Shown in pieces: positions 33,656 to 45,905 of a stretch of 64,000 bases of DNA. The notes beneath the pieces were generated by a model that was not told where the DNA came from, did no database searches, and saw nothing but the letters and a program-made list of their open reading frames with translations. Made by a program: the position numbers and the translations under genes. Origin of the DNA: Pseudohongiella sp. (GTDB lineage: Bacteria > Pseudomonadota > Gammaproteobacteria > Pseudomonadales > Pseudohongiellaceae); the NCBI RefSeq assembly GCF_011050365.1, contig NZ_DRFV01000007.1:62001-126000 (forward strand), read 5' to 3'. Each line of letters begins with the position of its first letter. Position 1 is the first letter of the stretch.

Positions 33656-35119
33656 ATGGGCAGCCAACCGACTGAACCCGACTATTCCCGCACGCAAATG
33701 AACTTGCTGGCAACTGATCGCCAGGATCTCGAACAGGTCCTGGCGACTTCGCTATTGCGTTTGCGGCAGCAGTATCCGGCCTGTCAGCGGCTGGTTCTGG
33801 GTGTCAGCGGAGGCCTGGATTCCATGGTGCTGTTGCATGCCTGTCGTCGGATTATGGCGCAGGCGGCCCCGGACCAGTCGGCTTGGCCCTTTGCCGGGCT
33901 GCGGGTGGTGCATGTCAATCACGGTATCAGTGCTCATGCGGCGGACTGGCAGGCACATTGTCAGGCAGTGTGCCGCGACCTGGATATAGCCTTTGTCGCG
34001 CATCAGGTCAGGGTCTCAAGGGTGACGGGTCAGGGCCTGGAGGCGGAGGCCAGGACAGTGCGTTATGAGGTATTTGAGCAGGAGCTGGCGGCTGACGAAG
34101 CGTTGCTGCTGGCCCATCACCAGGATGATCAGCTGGAGACCGTGATGCTGCGCCTGTTGCGCGCCGCCGGTCCGCGAGGTCTGGCCGGCATGCCGGAAAG
34201 CCGCATACTGGGGGCTGGCATCCTGTGGCGGCCACTGCTGGCGTTGCCACGCGAGCAACTGGAAAACTGGGCGGCCCGCCATGCGGTGCGCTGGGTGGAA
34301 GATGACAGCAATGACGATGACCGTCTGAGCCGGAACTTTTTGCGACAGCACATCATGCCGTCGCTAGCGTCGCACTGGCCGGGCTGGCGGCAAAGCGTGA
34401 CGCGCACGGCAATGCTTGGAGCCGATGCCGACCAGATACTGGGCGAACTGGCCGGGCGGGACCTGGACACCCTGGCGCCCGACGGCGATCGCCTGGCCTG
34501 TGCCGGGTTGCAGGCTCTGTCCGCCGCCAGGCAACGGCTGGTGATTCGTCACTGGCTGCTGCGCGAGACCGGGCAGACACCGGGCTGGCGTCTGGTGCAG
34601 CGCGTACAGGTTGAGTTACTGGGGGCCGGTGAAGACGCACAGCCAGAGGTCAACTGGCAGCATTGGCAATTACGTCGATTTGCCGGCCAGTTGCATGTGC
34701 TGGAGGCGCTGGACCCGGTGCCGCCCACGCCGGCCGAGGGGTATGCCTGGCAGCCGCAGGGAGATGGCCGTTTTGTTGCCCGGGTGTTGCCCGGTAACGG
34801 CATACTGCGCTTGTATCAGGCACCTGCCGGCAGTGCCCGGGATCAGGCCATGCGCTTTCCGGTCGGTGAGTGTGTGATCCGTTATCGTCAGGGTGGCGAG
34901 CAGTGCGCCTTGCCGGGTCGTCCCAGACGGCCGCTGAAAAAAATTTTACAGGAGTCGGCTATTCCTCCCTGGGTGCGAGAGCGGACTCCGCTGTTATATA
35001 TTGATAATAAGCTGGCCTGGATAGTCGGGGTCGGTGTGTGTGACGGATTTCAGGCTGTTGATGAAGGTGCGGGCTGGGCAGTGCGCTGGCAAATGCCTTC
35101 ACGACAGGATCATATTTAG
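33656..35119 (+). CDS. tilS: tRNA(Ile)-lysidine synthase
   Basis: The PP-loop motif LGVSGGLDSMVLLHA near residue 50 and HHQDDQLETVMLRLLR near 150 identify TilS, which attaches lysine to C34 of tRNA-Ile(CAU) so it reads AUA. The C-terminal part includes the TilS-specific domain ending IPPWVRERTPLLYIDNKLAWIVGVGV. It is 487 residues, about 55 longer than the E. coli protein. The start at 33656 has a poor ribosome site; ATG 33698 is an alternative. It lies 8 bases after accA. Confidence 0.95.
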   Translation: MGSQPTEPDYSRTQMNLLATDRQDLEQVLATSLLRLRQQYPACQRLVLGVSGGLDSMVLLHACRRIMAQAAPDQSAWPFAGLRVVHVNHGISAHAADWQAHCQAVCRDLDIAFVAHQVRVSRVTGQGLEAEARTVRYEVFEQELAADEALLLAHHQDDQLETVMLRLLRAAGPRGLAGMPESRILGAGILWRPLLALPREQLENWAARHAVRWVEDDSNDDDRLSRNFLRQHIMPSLASHWPGWRQSVTRTAMLGADADQILGELAGRDLDTLAPDGDRLACAGLQALSAARQRLVIRHWLLRETGQTPGWRLVQRVQVELLGAGEDAQPEVNWQHWQLRRFAGQLHVLEALDPVPPTPAEGYAWQPQGDGRFVARVLPGNGILRLYQAPAGSARDQAMRFPVGECVIRYRQGGEQCALPGRPRRPLKKILQESAIPPWVRERTPLLYIDNKLAWIVGVGVCDGFQAVDEGAGWAVRWQMPSRQDHI

Positions 35120-35170
35120 TTTGTCGATGTTGGGCGCTTCTGGTAACCTGTAGCCCCATCAGTGACATAG

Positions 35171-37707
<2,537 letters not shown>

Positions 37708-37764
37708 TGTGCCAGACACTAAGCCCTGTTTTTATGATTTCAGACGTTCAACGTTTACTTTTGA

Positions 37765-39114
<1,350 letters not shown>

Positions 39115-39150
39115 TCACACCATCCTGACTGACAACTGGGTCATTGGTTT

Positions 39151-39420
39151 ATGAAAGCACTGGTGGCAGCGCTGGTTCTGGTTTTTCTGGGTTTGCAATG
39201 GCGTCTTTGGGTTGGCGACGGCGGCGTCGCCGAGCTGCGTCAGATGGAAGCACAATTGGCCGTTCAGCAACAGGAAAACGAGACCCTGCGCCTGCGCAAC
39301 CAGATGCTGGAAAATGAAGTGCTGGATCTGAAAAACGGGCTTGAAGCCGTGGAAGAGCGCGCTCGCGCCGATCTGGGTATGACCCGCGAAGACGAAACTT
39401 TTTATATGATAATCGAATAG
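39151..39420 (+). CDS. ftsB: Cell division protein FtsB
   Basis: An 89-residue bitopic protein has one N-terminal membrane segment (KALVAALVLVFLGLQWRLWV), then a leucine-heptad coiled coil (about 25-65), ending in the conserved RARADLGMTREDETFYMI. FtsB with FtsL and FtsQ activates septal peptidoglycan synthesis. It has the classical eno-ftsB-ispD context. Length is slightly under the 103 residues of E. coli. Confidence 0.95.
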   Translation: MKALVAALVLVFLGLQWRLWVGDGGVAELRQMEAQLAVQQQENETLRLRNQMLENEVLDLKNGLEAVEERARADLGMTREDETFYMIIE

Positions 39421-39424
39421 GCCT

Positions 39425-40180
39425 ATGACTATCTGGGCTGTTGTCCCCGCTGCCGGTATCGGCAGCCGCATGCAGGTTTCCATCCCCAAGCAGTATCTGC
39501 AACTCAACGGGCAGACAGTGTTGTCACTGTCGCTTGCCCGGCTGGCAGCGCTGGCCGATGTCAAACGCATCATGCTGGTGTTGAGTCCGGATGATACGCA
39601 CTGGGCAAGACACAATCCGGTACGCGACCCGGGCCGGGACAAGGTACTGACCTGCAACGGTGGCGACGACCGCTGGCAATCGGTGCTTAACGGCCTGGAT
39701 GCACTGGCTGATCTGGCCGGCCCCGACGACTGGGTGCTGGTGCATGACGCGGTGCGGCCCTGCGTGCGCGTGGATGACATGCTGCGTTTGCTTGCGTTGG
39801 CCCGAACAGAGTGCGATGGCGGATTACTCGCCTTGCCGGTGAGCGATACCCTGAAACGGGCAGGCGATGGCGGCTGTGTGGCGCAAACGGTTGATCGCAC
39901 CGACCTGTGGGCCGCGTGTACACCACAACTGTTTCCCTTTGAACGTCTGCGGCAGGCTTTGCGTGATGCATCGGCGTCAGGTGTCACACTCACTGACGAA
40001 GCGTCTGCCATGGAATGGGCCGGACTGCGCCCGCAACTGGTGCCATGCCACAAGGACAATATCAAGATTACCTATGCCGAGGATCTGCAGCTGGCTGAAC
40101 TGATCCTGCAGGCACAGGTGCTGGAAACCCGCTCAGTGGCTGACAATGAACCATTCGCATACACAGGCATACTGGAATGA
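39425..40180 (+). CDS. ispD: 2-C-methyl-D-erythritol 4-phosphate cytidylyltransferase
   Basis: The nucleotidyltransferase motif [21 protein letters not shown] at the N-terminus, [11 protein letters not shown] near residue 105 and TDEASAMEW near 195 identify IspD. It makes CDP-methylerythritol in the MEP pathway. It is 251 residues, about 15 more than in E. coli, and overlaps ispF by 4 bases (ATGA). Confidence 0.96.
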   Translation: MTIWAVVPAAGIGSRMQVSIPKQYLQLNGQTVLSLSLARLAALADVKRIMLVLSPDDTHWARHNPVRDPGRDKVLTCNGGDDRWQSVLNGLDALADLAGPDDWVLVHDAVRPCVRVDDMLRLLALARTECDGGLLALPVSDTLKRAGDGGCVAQTVDRTDLWAACTPQLFPFERLRQALRDASASGVTLTDEASAMEWAGLRPQLVPCHKDNIKITYAEDLQLAELILQAQVLETRSVADNEPFAYTGILE

Positions 40181-40665
40181 AAGATATCAGAACCGGGCAC
40201 GGTTATGATGCACACCGATTTGCCGAGCCCGATGACCAGCGTGCGCTGGTGCTGGGCGGCGTGACAATACCCTATGAACGCGGCCTGCTTGCGCACTCCG
40301 ATGGCGATGCCCTGATTCACGCTCTGTGTGACGCCATTCTGGGCGCGCTGGGGCGCGGCGATATCGGGCGGCACTTTCCGGACAACGATGCTGCCTATAA
40401 GAATGTGGACAGTGGTTTGTTGCTGCAGCAGGTAGTGGCGATGATGACGGACAGCGGCTGGACGCTGGCCAACGCCGACATGACCATTCTGGCGCAGGCA
40501 CCGAAAATGGCGCCACATACCCCGGCCATGTGTAAACGCCTGGCGGAGTTGCTGAACGTTGACGTCGAACGCGTCAATGTGAAGGCATCAACCACTGAGG
40601 GCATGGGGTTTGTCGGGCGCCGCGAAGGCATAGAAACGCACGCTGTTGTTGTGCTGTACCGTTAA
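40177..40665 (+). CDS. ispF: 2-C-methyl-D-erythritol 2,4-cyclodiphosphate synthase
   Basis: The 162-residue protein opens with the zinc site GHGYDAHRF and continues [32 protein letters not shown], then the C-terminal [22 protein letters not shown]. It cyclises CDP-ME-2-phosphate to MEcPP as a trimer. The truD GTG follows its stop without any gap. Confidence 0.97.
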   Translation: MKDIRTGHGYDAHRFAEPDDQRALVLGGVTIPYERGLLAHSDGDALIHALCDAILGALGRGDIGRHFPDNDAAYKNVDSGLLLQQVVAMMTDSGWTLANADMTILAQAPKMAPHTPAMCKRLAELLNVDVERVNVKASTTEGMGFVGRREGIETHAVVVLYR

Positions 40666-41721
40666 GTGGAGTTGCCGCCACTGCCACGCAGTCTCGGAAT
40701 GCCGCTGTTGCACGCCCGCTTCAAGCAGGTGCCGGAGGACTTCATCGTCGACGAAGTGCTGGGCTTTGACTGCAGCGGTGAGGGGGAGCATCTGTGGCTG
40801 CAGATTCGCAAAACCGGTCTGTCGACCAGTGATGTGGCCGGGCGCCTGGCGCGGGCAACCGGCTTGCGTGCGGCTGACATCAGCTGGTCCGGACTCAAGG
40901 ACAAACAGGGTGTCTGCACGCAGTGGTTCAGTCTGCACAGTCCCGGCAAGGATGTCAGTGGCCTGGCCGGACTGTCATCAGATACCTTGTGCATAGTGCA
41001 GCAACTGCGTAACCATAAAAAGTTGCGGCGCGGTAGTCATCAAAGTAACCGGTTTTGCATCCGGTTGCGCGACGTTGAACCCGTGGCCGGCGTGGCGGCA
41101 GCAGCGGCCTGGCAGGATCTGGATGGGCGCCTGCAGGCGATCATGCAGTCCGGGGTGCCGAACTATTTTGGTGAACAGCGTTTTGGCCATGCCAACCTGA
41201 GCCATGCCGAGGCCTGGTTTACCGGCAACAGCAAGCCGCGGGGCCGACTGGAGCGTGGCATGTGGTTGTCGGCGGCGCGCTCGGCGCTGTTCAATGCGCT
41301 GCTGGCCCGGCGCGTGGCTGCGGGCAACTGGAATCAGTACCTGACAGGTGATGTCATGAATCTGGACGGCAGTGGCAGTGTGTTTGTGTCGTCAACAGCA
41401 GACACCTCGCTGCCACGCAGGCTGGCGGAGATGGATATTCATCCCACAGGGCCGTTGTGGGGGCAGGGCGAGTTGGCCAGCACAGCAGAGACTGCGGCGC
41501 TGGAACAGGCGGTGGCAGAAGAGTGGGCCGTCTTCAGCACCGCCTTGCCGCGTTTCGGGCTGAGACAGGAGCGACGCAGTTTGCGTTTGCCGGTGAAGGC
41601 ATTAGACTATCGGCGGCCCGACACCGGCACACTGGAAATCGAATTCACGCTGCCGACCGGGACATACGCCACGGCAGTTTTACATGAACTTATAACAAGC
41701 ACGGCGGGAACTAGCGGTTGA
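40666..41721 (+). CDS. truD: tRNA pseudouridine(13) synthase TruD
   Basis: The 351-residue protein has FKQVPEDFIVDEVLGF near the N-terminus and the catalytic aspartate in SWSGLKDKQGVCTQW near residue 80; the NYFGEQRFG motif lies near 165. GTG 40666 directly abuts the ispF stop and gives the expected length (E. coli 349). It modifies U13 in tRNA-Glu. Its stop overlaps the pcm TTG. The surE gene, which overlaps truD in E. coli and Pseudomonas, is missing. Confidence 0.94.
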   Translation: MELPPLPRSLGMPLLHARFKQVPEDFIVDEVLGFDCSGEGEHLWLQIRKTGLSTSDVAGRLARATGLRAADISWSGLKDKQGVCTQWFSLHSPGKDVSGLAGLSSDTLCIVQQLRNHKKLRRGSHQSNRFCIRLRDVEPVAGVAAAAAWQDLDGRLQAIMQSGVPNYFGEQRFGHANLSHAEAWFTGNSKPRGRLERGMWLSAARSALFNALLARRVAAGNWNQYLTGDVMNLDGSGSVFVSSTADTSLPRRLAEMDIHPTGPLWGQGELASTAETAALEQAVAEEWAVFSTALPRFGLRQERRSLRLPVKALDYRRPDTGTLEIEFTLPTGTYATAVLHELITSTAGTSG

Positions 41722-42404
41722 ATACTCCAAATCTGGCAGGCATTGGCATGACCTCGCAACGCACACGCGAGCGCATGATCGCCTCATTGCTTGATAAAGG
41801 CATTAAAAACTGGGCCGTGCTCGATGTGATGCGCACCGTGCCGCGCCATATTTTTCTGGATGAAGCGCTGTCGCACCGGGCGTATGAAGATACCTCGTTG
41901 CCCATCGGGTACAGCCAGACCATATCGCAGCCCTTTGTGGTGGCGCGGATGACGGAAGCGGTGCTGGGCAATCGTTCCCCGGAGCAGGGCAAGATACCCC
42001 GGGTACTGGAAATAGGTACCGGCTGTGGTTACCAGACCGCGGTGATTGCGCAGCTCGCCGAGCGGGTGTGGACGGTCGAACGCATCCAGCCCTTGCTGGA
42101 AAAGGCGCGGCGCAATCTGTCGTTGCTTAATCTGCGCAATGTGCGTTCCAAGCACGACGATGGCAGCCTGGGCTGGGCCGAGCACGGTCCATTTGATGCC
42201 ATCATCGCGGCGGCCGCGCCGCAACAGGTGCCATCTGATCTGCTGGCCCAGCTCGCCGATGGCGGCCGGCTGGTGATTCCGGTGGGATCGGAGCGCGGCG
42301 GGCAGGAGTTGTTGCTGATCGAGCGTGACGGTGACGAGTTCCATCGTCGGGTGCTGGAAGCGGTTAATTTTGTGCCGTTGTATATTGGCCAGGTGCAGTA
42401 CTGA
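41718..42404 (+). CDS. pcm: Protein-L-isoaspartate O-methyltransferase
   Basis: The protein has the family sequence LPIGYSQTISQPFVVARMTE with the SAM-binding motif VLEIGTGCGYQTAVIAQLA and VERIQPLLEKA. It methylates isoaspartyl residues so that damaged proteins are repaired. TTG 41718 overlaps the truD stop and gives 228 residues; ATG 41748 gives 218 and is the other possible start (E. coli 208). The stop overlaps the DUF368 start by one base. Confidence 0.96.
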   Translation: MNTPNLAGIGMTSQRTRERMIASLLDKGIKNWAVLDVMRTVPRHIFLDEALSHRAYEDTSLPIGYSQTISQPFVVARMTEAVLGNRSPEQGKIPRVLEIGTGCGYQTAVIAQLAERVWTVERIQPLLEKARRNLSLLNLRNVRSKHDDGSLGWAEHGPFDAIIAAAAPQQVPSDLLAQLADGGRLVIPVGSERGGQELLLIERDGDEFHRRVLEAVNFVPLYIGQVQY

Positions 42405-43267
42405 TGGCAGCAGCGCCGACCGTGTTCCGGGCCCGCCTGGTGCTGTTTCTCAAAGGTATGGCGATGGGTGTGGCGGATTCCGTGCCGGGTGTGTCCGGCG
42501 GCACTATTGCGGTGATCAGTGGTATCTATGAAGCCCTGATCAATGCCCTCAAGCAATGCCATCCACTGGCGCTGAGAACGCTTTGGCAGCAAGGCCCGCG
42601 GGCATTCTGGCAACAGATTCACGGAGCATTTCTGCTGACGCTGCTGTCGGGCGTCCTGCTGAGCCTGATCCTGATGGCCAATACCGTGCTATTCCTGCTG
42701 GAAAACCATTTCGTGCTGGTCATGGCGTTTTTTATGGGGCTGGTGCTGGCGTCGTGCTGGTTGCTGCGCGCGGACGCCGGTCGCTGGACGCTGTTCAAGG
42801 TCCTGTTGTTTGGCGTCGGTTTTACGCTGACCGCGTTAACCGCGGTTTTGAATCCGGTGGCCGGCAGTACCACACTGATTTATATCTTCTTCAGTGGCAT
42901 GATCGCAATTTGTGCAATGATCCTGCCGGGCATTTCCGGGGCTTTCCTGTTGCTGTTGCTGGGTGTGTATGAATATGTACTGACGGCCCTGCGCAGTTTT
43001 CAGCTCGATGTGATTATGGTGTTCGCCCTGGGCTGTATTGTCGGCCTGTTGTCGTTTGCGCATCTGCTGTCGTGGACCTTTCGTTATTACCGGGAACAAA
43101 GTTACGCGTTTATCATCGGCATGCTGGCGGCGTCGCTGATCGTGCTGTGGCCCTGGCAGGGTGATGTGGTGCCAGCGGCGGATGTTGGCACCGTACTGGC
43201 GGCGTTGGTGTGTGCGGTGCTGGGTTACGGTGTGATTATGGGGTTTTCACGGTTGGCCCGCGGTTGA
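42404..43267 (+). CDS. DUF368 family polyprenyl-phosphate transporter
   Basis: A 287-residue integral membrane protein with about eight hydrophobic segments carries the DUF368 motifs KGMAMGVADSVPGVSGGTIAVISGIY near the N-terminus and ILPGISGAFLLLLLGVYEY in the second half, an internal repeat of the PGxSG element. DUF368 proteins have been shown to help recycle undecaprenyl phosphate across the inner membrane, beside the DedA family. The start overlaps pcm, so it is cotranscribed with truD-pcm. Its position between pcm and nlpD links carrier recycling to cell wall synthesis. Confidence 0.9.
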   Translation: MAAAPTVFRARLVLFLKGMAMGVADSVPGVSGGTIAVISGIYEALINALKQCHPLALRTLWQQGPRAFWQQIHGAFLLTLLSGVLLSLILMANTVLFLLENHFVLVMAFFMGLVLASCWLLRADAGRWTLFKVLLFGVGFTLTALTAVLNPVAGSTTLIYIFFSGMIAICAMILPGISGAFLLLLLGVYEYVLTALRSFQLDVIMVFALGCIVGLLSFAHLLSWTFRYYREQSYAFIIGMLAASLIVLWPWQGDVVPAADVGTVLAALVCAVLGYGVIMGFSRLARG

Positions 43268-43332
43268 CATGGTATAACATGGCGCCGCAGTTTATGATGT
43301 GTCGTCTCGCTGTTGTTTGAGGTGTTGTCTTC

Positions 43333-44421
43333 ATGAGTCTGTTTCATCGCGCTATTTCCAAAATCGAACACAAACCCGGGACACGGTTCCGGCAACGTAT
43401 GCCACTGGCCGCGGCCTGCGTGTTGCTGCTGGCAGGTTGTGCCAGCGATTATCAGGCGCCCATGGACGATCGCAGCAGCGCTCTGGAACGAACCCCGCCT
43501 GTGATAGTGAGTAACGGTCAGGAAGTGCCGGCAACACCAAGGCGCAGACCGGAGGTTACGTCATCGGACAGCAATGCCAGCAACAGTGAATCGGTTGGGG
43601 CCAGCACCACGGTTGTGCGCCCGGTAACGGTGGCGGGAGGTATCGGACGTACCACGATCAGCCGCAGTACCTTGCCGGCAGATGCTCAGCCCGATGCGAG
43701 TCAGCAGCAGTCAACTGCGGTACCGCCTGCAACGGCTGCGCCGCAACAAAGCGCCAGCGCTGCTCCCGGGTCCCACACCGTCGCCCGCGGTGACACACTG
43801 TACTCTATCGCCTGGACACACAATATCGATTACCGGCGCCTGGCGCTGGTCAATAACCTGTCTGCACCGTACACCATTTATCCGGGCCAACGGCTTAACC
43901 TGGCTGACTCCGGCGTGTCCGAATCAGCCATCAGTGCCTTGCCGGATATCCCGGCCTCACCCGCCGGCGAGCTGGCCACCACGACCGGCCAACGCCCGCA
44001 GGCCGCCATCGATGCCCGTCGTACAGGCAGCGTCAATACCCGACAGGTTGAGGGTGTGAGCTGGCAGTGGCCAGCTGACGGGCGCATGTTGAGCATGTTT
44101 TCCGAGTCCGGTGCCAACCGCGGCGTCGACATTGCCGGGATGCAGGGTCAGGCTGTGTTCGCAGCGGCTGACGGCGATGTGGTCTATGCCGGCAGTGGTA
44201 TTCAGGGGGCCGGCAATCTGGTGATTTTGCGCCACAGTGCCCGGCATCTGAGCGCCTACATGTACAATCGCACCATGGTAGTGGGTGAGGGTGACCGTGT
44301 GCGAGCCGGTGACAAGATTGCCGAGATGGGCTCCGGTCCCAATGGTCGCGACATGCTGCATTTTGAAGTGCGCGTTGATGGCAAGCCGACCGACCCGGTC
44401 AGGTTTTTGCCCAGTCGTTAA
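43333..44421 (+). CDS. nlpD: NlpD-type LysM/LytM lipoprotein, amidase activator
   Basis: The lipobox LLAGC with Cys36 and Ala at +2 predicts an outer membrane lipoprotein. A Ser/Thr/Ala/Gln-rich linker is followed by a LysM domain (SHTVARGDTLYSIAW, about residues 148-195) and a LytM/M23 domain (about 260-360). The zinc ligands are lost: NRGVDIAG in place of HxGxD and AYMYN in place of HxH. That is the degenerate pattern of NlpD, which activates the amidase AmiC rather than cutting peptidoglycan. It is upstream of rpoS, whose main promoter lies within nlpD in E. coli. Confidence 0.94.
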   Translation: MSLFHRAISKIEHKPGTRFRQRMPLAAACVLLLAGCASDYQAPMDDRSSALERTPPVIVSNGQEVPATPRRRPEVTSSDSNASNSESVGASTTVVRPVTVAGGIGRTTISRSTLPADAQPDASQQQSTAVPPATAAPQQSASAAPGSHTVARGDTLYSIAWTHNIDYRRLALVNNLSAPYTIYPGQRLNLADSGVSESAISALPDIPASPAGELATTTGQRPQAAIDARRTGSVNTRQVEGVSWQWPADGRMLSMFSESGANRGVDIAGMQGQAVFAAADGDVVYAGSGIQGAGNLVILRHSARHLSAYMYNRTMVVGEGDRVRAGDKIAEMGSGPNGRDMLHFEVRVDGKPTDPVRFLPSR

Positions 44422-44561
44422 CAATATCTGCCATGATATTTTTTGAACTGTGATATTGCGCACAGTTTATCCAGTTGCTGCCTGATTTCCATTTCAAGCC
44501 CTGTTTTTCCGGCTTTTTCCTGTGATATTGTCTGATCGTTCTTCATACAATAAAAAGGAAA

Positions 44562-45434
44562 ATGATTGTTATGGATAAACAGGGATGGAATGCTACGGAT
44601 AGCAACTCGGTATACGCTGAACAGCGATATATAAAGGACATTAGCCCGATTGGGGTGCTGGAATACACGCAGGAACTTAAGCTGGCGCGGGCGGCCCGGG
44701 ACGGTGATGAGTCCAGTCGGCAGCAGATGATCCGTCATAATCTGCGCCTGGTCATCAGCATTGCCAGGCGCTACCGTCATCGCGGCCTGACCTTGCTGGA
44801 CATGGTTGAAGAAGGCAATATCGGATTGATGCGCGCGGTAGACAAGTACGACCCGGAGCGTGGCTTCCGGTTCTCCACCTATGCCACATGGTGGGTACGT
44901 CAAAGCATCGAACGCGCCATCATGAATCATGCCCGCAACGTGCGCTTACCTGTGCATGTCATCAAGGATATAAGCCAGTGCCTGCGCCATGAGGCTGAGC
45001 TGTCGCATCGTTTGGGCCGGCGCCCGCGTCGCAGTGAGCTGGCGGACTATCTGTCGCGGCCGCTGGCAGAGCTGGAGGAGCTGTTGAACTGCCACGAATC
45101 CAGTTACGACTCCGGTGAATCATTGCCCGATATCGAGTCCCTGGACGCTGATACCTTTATCGATGAACTGCGCGGCACAGATCCGGCACTGCGACAACAC
45201 AACAGGAGCAGTTGCAGCACCTTGAGACGCTGGCTGGCGGAACTGAGCGAGCGGCAGCGTGGTGTGCTGATCCGTCGTTTTGGGCTGGACGGATTTGCTG
45301 CGGGTACACTTGAACAGGTGGGTGAGGATGTGGGGCTGACGCGTGAGCGGGTCAGGCAGGTCCAGATCGAGGCCATGCGCAGACTGCGCCGTCTGGCAGC
45401 GCGCGAAGGCTACGATCTGGATGCGTTCTTTTGA
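44562..45434 (+). CDS. rpoS: RNA polymerase sigma factor RpoS, short form
   Basis: Sigma-70 regions are clear: 1.2, region 2 with [40 protein letters not shown], region 3, and region 4 with the [29 protein letters not shown]. The regions 2 and 3 wording ([15 protein letters not shown]) and the nlpD neighbour identify the stationary-phase sigma factor. It is 290 residues against 330 in E. coli, because the acidic N-terminal tail is reduced to about 25 residues. AAGGAAA is only 3 bases before ATG 44562, so ATG 44571 may be used instead. Confidence 0.93.
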   Translation: MIVMDKQGWNATDSNSVYAEQRYIKDISPIGVLEYTQELKLARAARDGDESSRQQMIRHNLRLVISIARRYRHRGLTLLDMVEEGNIGLMRAVDKYDPERGFRFSTYATWWVRQSIERAIMNHARNVRLPVHVIKDISQCLRHEAELSHRLGRRPRRSELADYLSRPLAELEELLNCHESSYDSGESLPDIESLDADTFIDELRGTDPALRQHNRSSCSTLRRWLAELSERQRGVLIRRFGLDGFAAGTLEQVGEDVGLTRERVRQVQIEAMRRLRRLAAREGYDLDAFF

Positions 45435-45467
45435 GGCGAGTCAGGTAAACGGCGCCGGAGACAGGGC

Positions 45468-45800
<333 letters not shown>

Positions 45801-45905
45801 GATGCCTTCCAGTCAAGAGTAAAACGATGCGGCATTATAGAGCACCTTGGCCGTCGGGGCCAAGGTTCTCTGGCAATTGCTGCACCGGTGATTGATATGG
45901 CTTTG

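Noticed and set aside
44100-44421. NlpD as an active M23 endopeptidase
   Set aside because: The zinc ligands are replaced (NRGVD, AYMYN), so an activator role like that of E. coli NlpD is more likely.
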